55,326 bases of DNA from positions 1 to 55,326 of the forward strand of contig DUPB01000259.1 of assembly GCA_012838585.1 (NCBI GenBank), in the 5' to 3' direction. The stretch is from Bacteroidales bacterium. Its GTDB lineage: Bacteria > Bacteroidota > Bacteroidia > Bacteroidales > Dysgonomonadaceae. A program made the translations under genes and the position numbers. The notes beneath the pieces were generated by a model that saw only the letters and a program-made list of their open reading frames with translations, was not told where the DNA came from and made no database searches. Positions 45,202 to 54,428 of the stretch are shown in pieces. How positions within the stretch are numbered: the stretch's first letter is position 1; every line of letters starts with the position of its first letter.

Positions 45202-48200
45202 TCATGTGGTTGTTTCCATGGATCTATATTCAGAAGGGGTCATGCCGAACTGTTTCTTGAAGCATTTTGAGAAATATTTCGGCGAGCTGAACCCAAGCTG
45301 GTAAGTAATATCTGAAATGTTAAATTCAGGGTGGTTAGAGAGAAGGAAAGTGGCTTTTTTCATCTTCATGGTGGTGATGAAATCGTTGGGGGTTTGGCCG
45401 GTTACCCCTTTTATCTTGTTAAACAGGCTGGTTCGTCCCAGGTTCATCTCCCTCGAAAACTCGTTGATACCGAATTCGGGGTTCTCCATGTTCTCCTCGA
45501 TTACCCGGCTGGCTTTTTCCAGGAACTCCCGGTCCATCTGGTTGGAGGCGATCGCGCCGGAGTTCAGGGCGGGTGAGGCAGCAAATCGTTCCTGTAACCT
45601 CTTCCTGCCGTTTACCAGGTTGTTGCACCTGGCCAACAGTATCGGTATCTCGAAGGGCTTGGTGATGTAATCATCCGCACCTAATTTCAAGCTCTCGATG
45701 GTCGAGTCGAGGGCAGTTTGGGCAGTGAGAAGTACCACCGGAATATGACAAACGGCAAAATTGCTCTTTATCTTCACGCACATTTCACTACCCGACATCC
45801 CGGGCATCATCAAGTCACTTAGCACGAGGTGAGGCTGATGCTCTAGGGTCTTGGCCAGCCCTTCATTCCCGTTGGTCGCCGTGATTACATTATAAGTCGG
45901 CTTGAAAACGACCTTCAGCACTTCCAATAACTCTTTGTTGTCCTCCACGATAAGGATGCTGTTTTGGTCGTCTCCCTCGTGATCGGTACCAGAGTCATTG
46001 GTTCGTTCTTTGATTCTGTTGCCCTCTTGTTCACCCCCCGGCAACCACTCTTTAGCCTTTTGGATACTTGCCTCGTTTGGATCCAGCACCGCTATTTTTT
46101 CTGATTCAAGGAAATGGTTTGATCCGTTAAGGAGGGTCACCTCGAACAGGCAGCCTTCTCCCGGTTCGCTCTCGAGGGTGATGGTCGCATGGTGTGCATC
46201 GACAATGCTCTTTGATAACGCCAACCCGATTCCCGTGCCGGGTGTCATCACATCGTCTCCTCCTTCGGCGGCCACTTGATAGAATTGATCAAAGACTTTA
46301 TCCTTTTCCTCGGGCGAGATGCCCACGCCACTATCTTTCACGGAGACCACCGTGCATCTCTCTTCCCGGATTACCCGGAACATTATCTTCCCATTTTCGG
46401 GGGTGAATTTGAAGGCGTTAGATAGCAGGTTGAAAAACACTTTTTGTAACTGGTTACGATCGAACCACACCTCGATGTTTTCGTTGGAGGCATAGAAAGA
46501 GTAATCAATAGGCTTGTGACTGGCATACTCCTCAAAAGCGAGGTACACTTCGTGCAGGTATGGTACGATATTGTACTTCCCGGCCTGTATGGTTAATTTA
46601 CCCTCGTCAATCTTTTGAAAGTCCAACAGCTCGTTAATCAGGTTCTTCATCAACGATACGTTCCTGTCAATGCTGGTGATAAGCGTTGAGGCAGCCATTT
46701 GCCCTTTCTCGTAGTTTTTCAGCATCTCTACCTGACTCGAGATGAGGGTGAGCGGCGTTCTGAACTCGTGTGATATGTTGGTGAAGAAGCGGGTCTTCAA
46801 TTGACTTACCTCTTCCAGGTGCTCCTTCTCTTTCTTCGCGTACCGGAGTGAGGACTCCAGCCTAATCTTGTTCCTCTCGTATCTCAGGTAAGAGCCGATT
46901 AACGCGATGGCAATCACCAGGTAGAGCAGATAGGCGATGGGACTCTTGTAAAAGGGTGGCTTCACCTTGAAGTGAATCTGCGCGTAAGCTTTTTCTGCTT
47001 GGGTTCGTGGCGATATTCCCGTTAACTCCAGGGTGTAGGTGCCGGCGTCAAGATTCATGAGGCTAACCTCATGTAGGCCGTTCCTAATCGGTATCCAGTC
47101 ATCCGAAAGTCCTTTTACCCTGTATCGGTATTGGTAAAGGTTGCGGGTCACGATGTTATCGGAAGCGAACTCGAATATCAGGTTCGATTGTTGGTGGTTA
47201 AACGTGAGCCTCTCCGCGTAAGGGAGGTGAGAGGGTAGCAACTTGGTTTCATCCCCTGGTAAAACTTCTCGGTTGTTGACCCACAGGTTGGTGAAGGAGA
47301 GTGTAAATGGTTTCAGATCCTCTTGGATTGCCCGTTCATTGAACGATACCATCCCGTTCATCCCGGCCACGAATACCTCACCATCTTCCTTGATGGTGAT
47401 ACCCCCGTTAAAGAGGGAGTTGAGGGAGAGGTTGTCGTGCGATACGGCGTGGACTCCCTCGCAGCTTCCCGGGTCGAGGTAGTAAAGGCCCTGGGTGGTG
47501 GTGATGAAGATAAGCCCCTGGGGAGATTCCGCGATATTGCTGACGTAATTGTTCTGCAGCCCACTGTTCTCTGATGTGTAGCGGGTAAACGAGGAGGTGT
47601 CTCGGTTGAACAGGTTGATACCTCCGCCGCTCGTTCCAACCCATAGTCTGCCAGCGGAATCTACAAGCAGTTTGGTCGCGTTGTTGTTGCTTAGTGTATT
47701 CGGGTTATCAAGGTCGTGAAAAAAGGAGCGTGTCTCTCCCGTGTTGAGGTTATGCTTGTAAAGTCCTCGGCTCGCGATCCAGAGGGTCTCCTCGTTATCG
47801 ATGACTATATCCACGAAGTAGGTGATGTGCTGGTGCAGACGATCCGAGAAAACGGAAAACGTACCACTCTCCTTGTTAAACAGGTAGAGGCCGTTGTAGG
47901 TGGCTATCAGGTAGTTTCCCTTGTAGGGGAGTATCTTTCGGACGATGTTGGACTGGTCAAGCTCAGGCCTGATGTCCGGGAACTCCTTGACCTTTTGGGT
48001 GGTAAGGTCGAGGATGCGGACTCCCTCTAGGTGTAACCCCAGGTACAACTTGTTGTCCGCTTTGTCGTGGTAAGCCGATTTGATATTCACGTTCCTAAGC
48101 CCCGGTACATCGTGGTAAGTTTTATCGCGCGTGTTGTAGGCGATTAACCCATCGCCCTCGGTACAGAGGAGCACGGTTTGTTCACCGTAAGGAACGATAT

Positions 48201-49365
48201 CGCTTATTATGGGGAAGGGACGGCTGGCAAATCGGCCTTTCACCAGGTTGTGAAAGGTATAGGTAGGGGATTGAGGGTGAAAGTAGTTAACTCCTCCAAA
48301 GTAGGTACCGACCCATATGTTCCCGTATTTGTCTTTGTACAGTGACCATACCGATTGGTTGGAAAGGCTTCGGTTATCGTGTACCTCCGAATCGTAGTGG
48401 TAGAAAAGGGAGCGCACCTCATCAAGCTTATCGAGGCCATTCATCGTGCCAATCCATAGGTCGCCGTTTCCATCCTCTTGAACCGCCCGAACGAAATTGG
48501 ACGACAACCCTTTAGCCGGTTCTAACGGGTTCTGCTTGTAATGTACGATGTGCCACCCTTGGTCAGGATAACAGGTGTTACTTGTATCACCGGCATCAGC
48601 AGTATCAGCTGTTTTGTCAGCGTTACCGGTTTTGGTATTCTCGCTAATCCTTCTGATTTTGAAAAGGCCGTTTTCCCAGGTACTCACCCACAGGTTCTGG
48701 CGAGAGTCTTCGAAAAGAGAGGATACGCGGCTTTCCGGATCCAGTATCCGTGTGGTTTTTCCGTCAGGGCAAACCTCGAAGACACCTGACGCGATGGTAC
48801 CCACCGCCAGGCGATGTCCTGATAGCGGGAGGAGGACGGTTATTTCGGCTCCCTCATCGAGCATGGTTACCCGATGGGTTCTCCCATTTTCGAGGGCAAA
48901 GATGGCGTTATCATTCGCGTAAAAGAGTGTATCGTACGCCCAATTCATGGCGTTCACCTGCATGGGTACACGCTGGGATATTGCCCCGCTCTTGAGGTCG
49001 AACTCATCGATGCCGTTTTGGGTATGGATAAAAACAGTCCCGTTCGAGTTGCCGTGAATTGCCTTTATCAGGTTGCCTGATAACGAGTTGGATGGATCCC
49101 CCGTGGGATGGAGGGTTCTCATCGATGAGCCGTTGTAGATGTTTACCCCCTCGCGCGTTCCAAACCACATATTCCCCAGCTCATCTTGGAAAATGGCCAT
49201 TACAGACAGCTGAGAGAGTCCCTCTTCAATACCTATTTTGGAGAAACTAACGGTAGAAGGGTCGGAACCATAAAGGAACCACCCGAATGAGAGGTGTAGA
49301 AGCAGGAGGATCGCTCCTCGCCTCCACCCATCTTTTTTTTTCACAGCCAGACCGCTCGCTTTCAT
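45202..49365 (-). CDS. Hybrid two-component system (HTCS) regulator of the chondroitin-type PUL
   Basis: The track start (49386) is a GTG; the ATG at 49365 (MKASGLAVKK, 1387 aa) suits the signal/membrane anchor better. The order is: signal anchor (about 20-35), Reg_prop propellers (about 45-710), Y_Y_Y domain (about 715-800), membrane helix (about 810-828), histidine kinase with H866 (ISHEFRTPL), ATPase NLLSNAFKFTP (near 983) and GTGIGLALS, a receiver with Asp1184 (LSDLMMPGMSG) and TKPF, and an AraC HTH at the C-terminus. One propeller loop (about 242-263) carries an A/D/T-rich low-complexity insert. A TAGGTTTG box 31 bp upstream of the ATG is its likely promoter. It should sense a chondroitin-type disaccharide and activate the susC promoter downstream. 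Confidence 0.95.
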   Translation of the reverse strand: MKASGLAVKKKDGWRRGAILLLLHLSFGWFLYGSDPSTVSFSKIGIEEGLSQLSVMAIFQDELGNMWFGTREGVNIYNGSSMRTLHPTGDPSNSLSGNLIKAIHGNSNGTVFIHTQNGIDEFDLKSGAISQRVPMQVNAMNWAYDTLFYANDNAIFALENGRTHRVTMLDEGAEITVLLPLSGHRLAVGTIASGVFEVCPDGKTTRILDPESRVSSLFEDSRQNLWVSTWENGLFKIRRISENTKTGNADKTADTADAGDTSNTCYPDQGWHIVHYKQNPLEPAKGLSSNFVRAVQEDGNGDLWIGTMNGLDKLDEVRSLFYHYDSEVHDNRSLSNQSVWSLYKDKYGNIWVGTYFGGVNYFHPQSPTYTFHNLVKGRFASRPFPIISDIVPYGEQTVLLCTEGDGLIAYNTRDKTYHDVPGLRNVNIKSAYHDKADNKLYLGLHLEGVRILDLTTQKVKEFPDIRPELDQSNIVRKILPYKGNYLIATYNGLYLFNKESGTFSVFSDRLHQHITYFVDIVIDNEETLWIASRGLYKHNLNTGETRSFFHDLDNPNTLSNNNATKLLVDSAGRLWVGTSGGGINLFNRDTSSFTRYTSENSGLQNNYVSNIAESPQGLIFITTTQGLYYLDPGSCEGVHAVSHDNLSLNSLFNGGITIKEDGEVFVAGMNGMVSFNERAIQEDLKPFTLSFTNLWVNNREVLPGDETKLLPSHLPYAERLTFNHQQSNLIFEFASDNIVTRNLYQYRYRVKGLSDDWIPIRNGLHEVSLMNLDAGTYTLELTGISPRTQAEKAYAQIHFKVKPPFYKSPIAYLLYLVIAIALIGSYLRYERNKIRLESSLRYAKKEKEHLEEVSQLKTRFFTNISHEFRTPLTLISSQVEMLKNYEKGQMAASTLITSIDRNVSLMKNLINELLDFQKIDEGKLTIQAGKYNIVPYLHEVYLAFEEYASHKPIDYSFYASNENIEVWFDRNQLQKVFFNLLSNAFKFTPENGKIMFRVIREERCTVVSVKDSGVGISPEEKDKVFDQFYQVAAEGGDDVMTPGTGIGLALSKSIVDAHHATITLESEPGEGCLFEVTLLNGSNHFLESEKIAVLDPNEASIQKAKEWLPGGEQEGNRIKERTNDSGTDHEGDDQNSILIVEDNKELLEVLKVVFKPTYNVITATNGNEGLAKTLEHQPHLVLSDLMMPGMSGSEMCVKIKSNFAVCHIPVVLLTAQTALDSTIESLKLGADDYITKPFEIPILLARCNNLVNGRKRLQERFAASPALNSGAIASNQMDREFLEKASRVIEENMENPEFGINEFSREMNLGRTSLFNKIKGVTGQTPNDFITTMKMKKATFLLSNHPEFNISDITYQLGFSSPKYFSKCFKKQFGMTPSEYRSMETTT
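48577..48640 (-). repeat. Low-complexity in-frame insert in the HTCS sensor domain
   Basis: The stretch encodes roughly KTGNADKTADTADAGDTSNT, built from short degenerate repeats (CAGC, ATCAGC, TGTTTTGTCAG on the plus strand). It lies between two propeller repeats (IRRISENT on one side, CYPDQGWHIV on the other), where the other HTCS has no insert. It probably forms an exposed loop. Confidence 0.6.
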
Positions 49366-49396
49366 CTTCAACTTTGCAAACCTCACGAATATAAGA

Positions 49397-49404
49397 CAAA
49401 CCTA
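49397..49404 (-). promoter_or_regulatory. -7 box of the chondroitin-PUL HTCS gene
   Basis: On the minus strand this reads TAGGTTTG, an exact TAnnTTTG match. It predicts a start near 49390 and a leader of about 25 nt before the ATG at 49365; the GTG start at 49386 would then have almost no leader, which supports the ATG. No good TTG is seen at -33. Confidence 0.5.
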
Positions 49405-49470
49405 CATAAAATAAATCGAACAGGGAAGCACGTTGTCGTTAAAAGAGCGATAAACGGTTCGCGGTTAACT

Positions 49471-50853
49471 TCACGTCGGTTTTTTCTCCAAGGGGGTGAT
49501 CGTGCTTAAGTCGCCGATCATCACCGGTTGTCCCGAAGCGATGCTTTTCCTGGCCGCGATGCCTATCAAGCAGGCCAAGGCCCCGTCTCTTACCCCTGCC
49601 ATCTGCTTGAGCGGATCGGGGGTGTTCGGGATAAATATCTGGTCCTTTAAGAGTTTGTCGCCACCGCCGTGTCCCCCTCCTTGCGGGATCTGTATGTACT
49701 GTCTTCTCCCGAAGTTCTTGAAGACGACGATCTCATCGTAGTTCGCGTCGGAGGTAGGTCTGGACTCCTGTATCCAGGCATCCATGCGCCCTTTGGTCCC
49801 GTTGAACGCGATTCGGTATCCCTCGTAAGGGGAATAGGCGGTGAGCGAGTAAGAGACCTGTACGCCATTCTTGTACTTGATGGTTGCAGCCATCTTGTCA
49901 TAGATGTTTACGTCGTTCCTGAACACGCAGCCATCGCGATGGTAACCGTCGTACTTCTCGTTGTCCACGTACAGGCGGGTGAGGAGTTTGTCGGCGGTAA
50001 TATCGAAGTAGAAGTCGCACTGTTTCGTGTGGGGGCAGCTCCTACAGTTGGTGGCCCTGAACGGTCCGTTTTTCCCGTAAAACTCCAGGTCGCCCAACGC
50101 GTAGACCGATTCGGGATCGCTCTCTATCCACCAGTTGAGCAGGTCGAAGTGGTGGCTCGCTTTGTGCACCCACAGCGATCCCCCCTTTTCCACGAGCCGG
50201 TGCCACCGGCGGAAGTAGGCTGCCCCGTGCGAGGTGTCGAGGTACCAGTGGAAGTCCACCGAGGTGATCTCGCCTATTTCGCCCGACCGGATAATCTCCC
50301 ACATCTTGGCCCGGTGTGGGGAATAGCGGTAGTTGAAGGTGACGCGGCAATTTTTGCCGGTTCTTTTTTCAGCGTCGATGATGCGCTGGATCTTTTTCTC
50401 GTCGATGGCCATCGGTTTCTCGCAGATGATATCTGCCCCCATCTCCATCCCCTTCTCGATGAAGAGGTCGTGCGTATCGTCATCACTGGTCACGATGAGA
50501 ACCTCTGGTTTCGTCACGCGCATCATCTCCTCGAAGTCGGTGAAGGTGGGGCAGTCAGCACCAATTATCTCTTTGCCCACGGCCAACCGACCGGGGTTGT
50601 GGTCGCATAAGCCCACGAACTCTATATATTCGGGGTACTCGTCGAGTATGTCTCTCCCCCACATTCTTACGCCCCTTATGCCCGTGCCAACCAGGGCTAT
50701 TCTCATTTTCTCGTTTTTTTCACGGGCCTTGGTTACGTTGTTCGCGAGGATCTTTGAGCTTGGATCCAGGACCGTTGTTCCCGCGATCGCCCCGGAGACC
50801 GCCAGGAACGTCCTTCTTGACATGTTGTTTTTTTCGTTGTTCATGTTGTTCAT
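49471..50853 (-). CDS. Tat-exported Gfo/Idh/MocA-family oxidoreductase-like protein
   Basis: This is a 460-aa protein. MSRRTFLAVSGA is a good twin-arginine signal, with processing near ILANN. A Rossmann domain follows (RIALVGTGIRGVRMWG, GxGxxG; about 50-190), with the family motif CEKPMAIDEK. The C-terminal domain contains HKASHHFDLLNWW (catalytic His region). It also has an unusual Cys cluster, NCRSCPHTKQC plus DGCVF, that could bind a metal. Exported members with tightly held NAD include glycosidases of GH109 and related families, so it may be a glycosidase (for example, on N-acetylgalactosamine of chondroitin or mucin) rather than a dehydrogenase. This is inferred. It is 84 bp from the HTCS and 177 bp from PL1, with its own possible promoter. 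Confidence 0.85.
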   Translation of the reverse strand: MNNMNNEKNNMSRRTFLAVSGAIAGTTVLDPSSKILANNVTKAREKNEKMRIALVGTGIRGVRMWGRDILDEYPEYIEFVGLCDHNPGRLAVGKEIIGADCPTFTDFEEMMRVTKPEVLIVTSDDDTHDLFIEKGMEMGADIICEKPMAIDEKKIQRIIDAEKRTGKNCRVTFNYRYSPHRAKMWEIIRSGEIGEITSVDFHWYLDTSHGAAYFRRWHRLVEKGGSLWVHKASHHFDLLNWWIESDPESVYALGDLEFYGKNGPFRATNCRSCPHTKQCDFYFDITADKLLTRLYVDNEKYDGYHRDGCVFRNDVNIYDKMAATIKYKNGVQVSYSLTAYSPYEGYRIAFNGTKGRMDAWIQESRPTSDANYDEIVVFKNFGRRQYIQIPQGGGHGGGDKLLKDQIFIPNTPDPLKQMAGVRDGALACLIGIAARKSIASGQPVMIGDLSTITPLEKKPT

Positions 50854-50993
50854 TCTGTTAATGGGTGTGTTGCGCCATATTCAAATGCCGTTTCAGGTTG
50901 TTTTTTGCTCTCACGTTGAACGGCTATTCCTTTTTTAACGTAAGCGTGCGGGGTGTACACCCGCGATATTCTAAAAGATCTTTACTTTAAAAG

Positions 50994-51001
50994 CAAAAAT
51001 A
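50994..51001 (-). promoter_or_regulatory. Possible -7 box upstream of the Gfo/Idh/MocA-type gene
   Basis: On the minus strand this reads TATTTTTG, matching TAnnTTTG, with a predicted start near 50988 and a leader of about 135 nt. There is no matching -33 TTG at 19-21 bp, so this is weak support for separate transcription from the PL1 gene. Confidence 0.35.
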
Positions 51002-51030
51002 GCTAAAAATTCGGAGATAGCCGCGCTTTA

Positions 51031-52542
51031 TCACTTATCAACTATCATCAGATGCTCGATTAAGCTGTTTATATACACTTCGATATTGGTATAAGTTTTG
51101 CTAAGGTCGTACCCACTGGATACATCCTTGCCGACCTCTAAACCATGTTTCCTTTTCCACTCGTCGGGTATGCCATCCCCCGCGCTGTTTTTAGGTACTT
51201 CCGCGGATGCATGTTTAGGCCACCCTCCCACATCTTCTTGCGAATCGATGATGCCGTATCTGCTTCCCTTGGATCCCGTGTAGGTGTAGGTGCCCTCTCG
51301 CACCTCGTATACCACGCGGGTATCGACGATGTCCCTGGCGAGCGATGCGCCACCGAACTTTAACACCGCTTCGTACGCTTCAAATGGGGTATGGGTGGTC
51401 ACGTTGTCGTCAATGGGATGTGGTTTGAATAGGCGCATCGCCTTTTTGTCCTCTTCAGAGACCGTTCCGTACGATTCGCGAAACTGGTTGTACACCCCGT
51501 AGGCCCAGTTGTTATCGGTTGCTCGCGGGCTCCCGTGGACGTAGTTCCCATCAATAAAGAACTTGCCCCACACGTTGTAAGTCGGCTTGGAGGCGTCGTC
51601 CATATACTTGCCTATGCTGATGATACGTTCCCGGTGTCGCGAAGCGGGTCCCGGTTTATAGTAGTTGGCCACGATATTCACGTTGCACGCATCCGCACCG
51701 TAAACACTGTTGTTGCCCCAGTTGTATATCACGTTGTTCCGAAAATCGATCAGGTTGGTCAACGCGAACGGATCGCCCTCGTACTCTCCAAAGCGGGGGT
51801 TACGGCTATCGTGATGGGCCATCAGGTTGTGATGGAACGATGCCCTGCGCCCGCCCCAGATCCCGCCGTAACCATGTGCTCCTTTTGGGTGGGCGGAGTT
51901 TCGCAAACTTTCCGTGATGAAACACCATTGCAACGTGAAGTCGCTATTCCAGTAAAAAGAGACGCACTCATCGATAGACCAGCTCATAGAGCAGTGGTCT
52001 ATAATGACATTTGTTTGATTGCGTCCCCCCAACGCATCCGCCTCAACGCGGAGGCGATCGCCCAGCCTGAAACGCATGAAGCGGATAATCACGTTGCTCG
52101 CGTCAACGAACACTTCCTGGTTTGCAACGGTAATGCCATCTCCCGGGGCGGTTTGTCCCGCTACCGTGAGGTCGCCGTTTCTTATGGTTAATCGACTCTT
52201 CAGTTTAATGATACCTGAGACCTCGAACACCACGGTACGGGATCCCGATGCGGTCAATGCTGCACGCAGCGAGCCCGGGCCGGAGTCATTCAGGTTGGTC
52301 ACCTTAATTACCCTACCTCCTCTTCCGCCCGTGGTGTGTTTTCCAAACCCTTCGGCGCCGGGGAAAGCGAGCACTTTTCCTTCACCAGGATTGGACTGAC
52401 CCCCGTTCTCTTCTCCATTTTGTTCAGTCTGTTCCGGTGAGTTAGGTTGCTCTTTCGTCACATCCTCTTTCGAGCAGGAGAGCAGTAGGAGGGTGGCAAG
52501 TGCAAGGCATAAAACGCGCGATATGTAGGTTGTCGATAGCAT
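51031..52542 (-). CDS. PL1 pectate lyase-like surface lipoprotein
   Basis: The track ORF starts at 52722, but the first 60 residues have no function and a signal peptide starts at MLSTTYISRV (52542), giving 503 aa. Lipobox LLLSC is followed by SKEDVT, like the K-(D/E)-(D/E) surface-export signal, then an E/N/G/P-rich spacer. The parallel beta-helix has the PL1 hallmarks: FPGAEGFGKHTTGGRGG, VTNLNDSGPGSLRAAL, VIIDHCSMSWSIDE, and an Arg-bearing HHDSRNPRFGEYEG. PL1 enzymes cut polygalacturonate by elimination, though related uronate chains are possible. It is separate from both PULs and stands next to uronate-catabolism genes on the other strand. A TACATTTG box lies 30 bp upstream. Confidence 0.87.
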   Translation of the reverse strand: MLSTTYISRVLCLALATLLLLSCSKEDVTKEQPNSPEQTEQNGEENGGQSNPGEGKVLAFPGAEGFGKHTTGGRGGRVIKVTNLNDSGPGSLRAALTASGSRTVVFEVSGIIKLKSRLTIRNGDLTVAGQTAPGDGITVANQEVFVDASNVIIRFMRFRLGDRLRVEADALGGRNQTNVIIDHCSMSWSIDECVSFYWNSDFTLQWCFITESLRNSAHPKGAHGYGGIWGGRRASFHHNLMAHHDSRNPRFGEYEGDPFALTNLIDFRNNVIYNWGNNSVYGADACNVNIVANYYKPGPASRHRERIISIGKYMDDASKPTYNVWGKFFIDGNYVHGSPRATDNNWAYGVYNQFRESYGTVSEEDKKAMRLFKPHPIDDNVTTHTPFEAYEAVLKFGGASLARDIVDTRVVYEVREGTYTYTGSKGSRYGIIDSQEDVGGWPKHASAEVPKNSAGDGIPDEWKRKHGLEVGKDVSSGYDLSKTYTNIEVYINSLIEHLMIVDK

Positions 52543-52571
52543 GGCGTAATACTCTACAAGATTTACGCCTA

Positions 52572-52579
52572 CAAATGTA
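52572..52579 (-). promoter_or_regulatory. -7 box of the PL1 gene
   Basis: The minus-strand sequence TACATTTG matches TAnnTTTG and predicts a leader of about 20-25 nt to the ATG at 52542. No clear -33 TTG is seen at 19-21 bp. Confidence 0.45.
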
Positions 52580-52686
52580 AACAATATTTTACCAGTGAGG
52601 GGCAGTAAATAGGTTTTTAAAGGGCGATAAGTTGGTTTATTCGTTAGAAAAAGAAAGTAAAAGGGTGAAAAAATGACCGCAAATTG

Positions 52687-52694
52687 TATATTTG
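52687..52694 (+). promoter_or_regulatory. Candidate distal -7 box of uxaC
   Basis: The sequence TATATTTG fits TAnnTTTG; the -33 element is poor. It would give a leader of about 170 nt. The second box, TACCTTTG at 52803-52810, would give about 50 nt. Which one is used cannot be told from the sequence. Confidence 0.45.
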
Positions 52695-52870
52695 TAGGAT
52701 GACGTAACGAAGGAAAAGACAATGGTAAGAAAGGACGATTTTGGACAATGTACGATGCGACAATTAAACCATCAGGTCGCGGTTAAACTAAACTAAAATG
52801 AGTACCTTTGACAACACGCTGCATTTTAAGCTATCCTTTTAATAAGTATCTTTTTTAAATAATCATCAAT

Positions 52871-54277
52871 ATGAGGAGTTTTATTCACGACGATTTTTTG
52901 TTACAGACGGATGCCGCGAAGCAGCTCTACCATGAGCATGCGGCGAAACAGCCTATCATCGATTACCACTGCCATTTGGATCCCGAGTACATCGCGAGGG
53001 ATCACTCGTTTGACAACCTGGGACAAATATGGCTGGAGGGAGACCACTACAAGTGGCGCGCGATGCGAACCAATGGAATCGCGGAGAAGTACTGCACCGG
53101 CAAAGAGACCAGCGACTGGGAGAAGTTCGAGCAGTGGGCGGCGACAGTACCTTACACCATGCGGAACCCGCTGTATCACTGGACGCACTTGGAACTGAAG
53201 AGGGCGTTCGGGGTTGATAAGTTGTTGAACCCGTCTACCGCGAAGGAGATTTACGACGAATGCACCGCGAAGCTTCGAACGCCGGAGTACTCTGCCCGCG
53301 GGCTGATGAAAAAGTTCCGGGTGGAGGTAGTCTGCACGACTGATGATCCGATTGACAGCTTGGAGCACCACCTCGCGCTCAAGGAGGAGGGGTTCGAGAT
53401 AAAGGTGCTGCCCACCTGGCGACCCGATAAGGCGATGGCGGTAGAGGATCCCGTGGCGTACCGCGCTTACGTGGAGAAACTGTCGGAGGTGTCCGGGGTG
53501 GGCATCAGCCGGTTTAGTGACCTGATCGAGGCGTTGCGCGTGCGGCACGACTTTTTCGCGAGCGTGGGGTGCAAGCTCTCCGACCATGGTGTCGAGGAGT
53601 TTTATGCCGAACCGTACACACAGGCCGATATCGACCAGATTTTCAATAAGGTGTACGGCGGGAACGAGCTCTCGAAAGAGGAGGTGCTGAAGTTCAAGTC
53701 GGCCATGCTGCACGAAGGTGCGGTGATGGATTGGGAGAAAGGGTGGACGCAACAGTTCCACTACGGCGCCATTCGGAATAACAACACCCGCCTGTTTAAC
53801 CAGGTGGGCCCCGACACGGGATTCGACTCGATCGGTGACTTCAACGTGGCGAAGGCGATGAGCCGATTCTTCGATCAGCTCGACAAGAAGAACCAACTGA
53901 CTAAGACCATCATCTACAACCTGAATCCCAAGGATAACGATATGGTGGCCACCATGATTGGCAATTTCCAGGATGGTTCGGTTGCCGGGAAGATGCAGTT
54001 CGGGTCGGGTTGGTGGTTCCTGGACCAAAAGACCGGGATGGAGGCACAGATGAACTCCCTCTCCAACTTGGGGCTGCTGAGCCGCTTCGTGGGTATGCTT
54101 ACCGATTCGCGCAGCTTCCTTTCTTACCCGCGCCACGAGTACTTCCGCAGGATATTGTGCAACCTCCTGGGGAACGACGTGGAGCAGGGGCTGCTTCCCG
54201 TTTCGGAGATGCCTTTCCTGGGTGAGATGATAGAGAATATATCGTATAAAAATGCGAAGCACTATTTTGACTTTTAA
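52871..54277 (+). CDS. uxaC: Uronate isomerase (glucuronate/galacturonate isomerase)
   Basis: This is a 468-aa cytoplasmic protein, the usual length. The amidohydrolase-fold motif DYHCHLDPEYIARD (about 32-45, His-x-His) is present, followed by family blocks TNGIAEKYCTG, TTDDPIDSLEHH, KVLPTWRPDK, DHG, QFHYGAIRNNNTRLF, DTGFDSIGD, QFGSGWWFLDQKTGM and LTDSRSFLSYPRHEYFRR. UxaC converts D-glucuronate to D-fructuronate and D-galacturonate to D-tagaturonate. It starts a plus-strand operon with the tagaturonate epimerase-like gene 151 bp downstream. It handles saturated uronates, for example pectin monomers or non-reducing-end uronate from GAG, rather than the unsaturated products of lyases. The long antisense ORF over it is a shadow. 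Confidence 0.97.
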   Translation: MRSFIHDDFLLQTDAAKQLYHEHAAKQPIIDYHCHLDPEYIARDHSFDNLGQIWLEGDHYKWRAMRTNGIAEKYCTGKETSDWEKFEQWAATVPYTMRNPLYHWTHLELKRAFGVDKLLNPSTAKEIYDECTAKLRTPEYSARGLMKKFRVEVVCTTDDPIDSLEHHLALKEEGFEIKVLPTWRPDKAMAVEDPVAYRAYVEKLSEVSGVGISRFSDLIEALRVRHDFFASVGCKLSDHGVEEFYAEPYTQADIDQIFNKVYGGNELSKEEVLKFKSAMLHEGAVMDWEKGWTQQFHYGAIRNNNTRLFNQVGPDTGFDSIGDFNVAKAMSRFFDQLDKKNQLTKTIIYNLNPKDNDMVATMIGNFQDGSVAGKMQFGSGWWFLDQKTGMEAQMNSLSNLGLLSRFVGMLTDSRSFLSYPRHEYFRRILCNLLGNDVEQGLLPVSEMPFLGEMIENISYKNAKHYFDF

Positions 54278-54428
54278 CTGCCTGAAGGCTCAAAACAGAT
54301 AAACCAAATCAACTCTTGTATGTCGTTTTTTGCTTTCGAGAAAAGGACCGCGTGAATATCTGCAAAGTGAGGTTGAAAGCAATCAAACCTGAACGAAAAA
54401 GTTGAGAAAAGCAACTATAATGGGGATA

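Larger units (their letters stand above)
52543..52870. other. 328-bp divergent promoter region between PL1 and uxaC
   Basis: The region holds one minus-strand -7 box (TACATTTG, 52579-52572) for the PL1 gene and two plus-strand boxes for uxaC (TATATTTG 52687-52694 and TACCTTTG 52803-52810). The first plus-strand box lies within the ORF-track extension of PL1, which further supports the shorter PL1 start. No RNA gene, repeat or ORF was seen. Confidence 0.6.

Noticed and set aside
52543-52722. N-terminal 60-residue extension of the PL1 ORF
   Set aside because: A lipoprotein signal peptide starts at 52542 and a TACATTTG promoter box sits inside the extension, so the longer start is unlikely.
52901-54262. 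453-aa ORF on the minus strand
   Set aside because: It lies fully antisense to uxaC, has a His/Leu/Arg-rich composition with no family motif, and is a shadow of a GC-rich coding frame.
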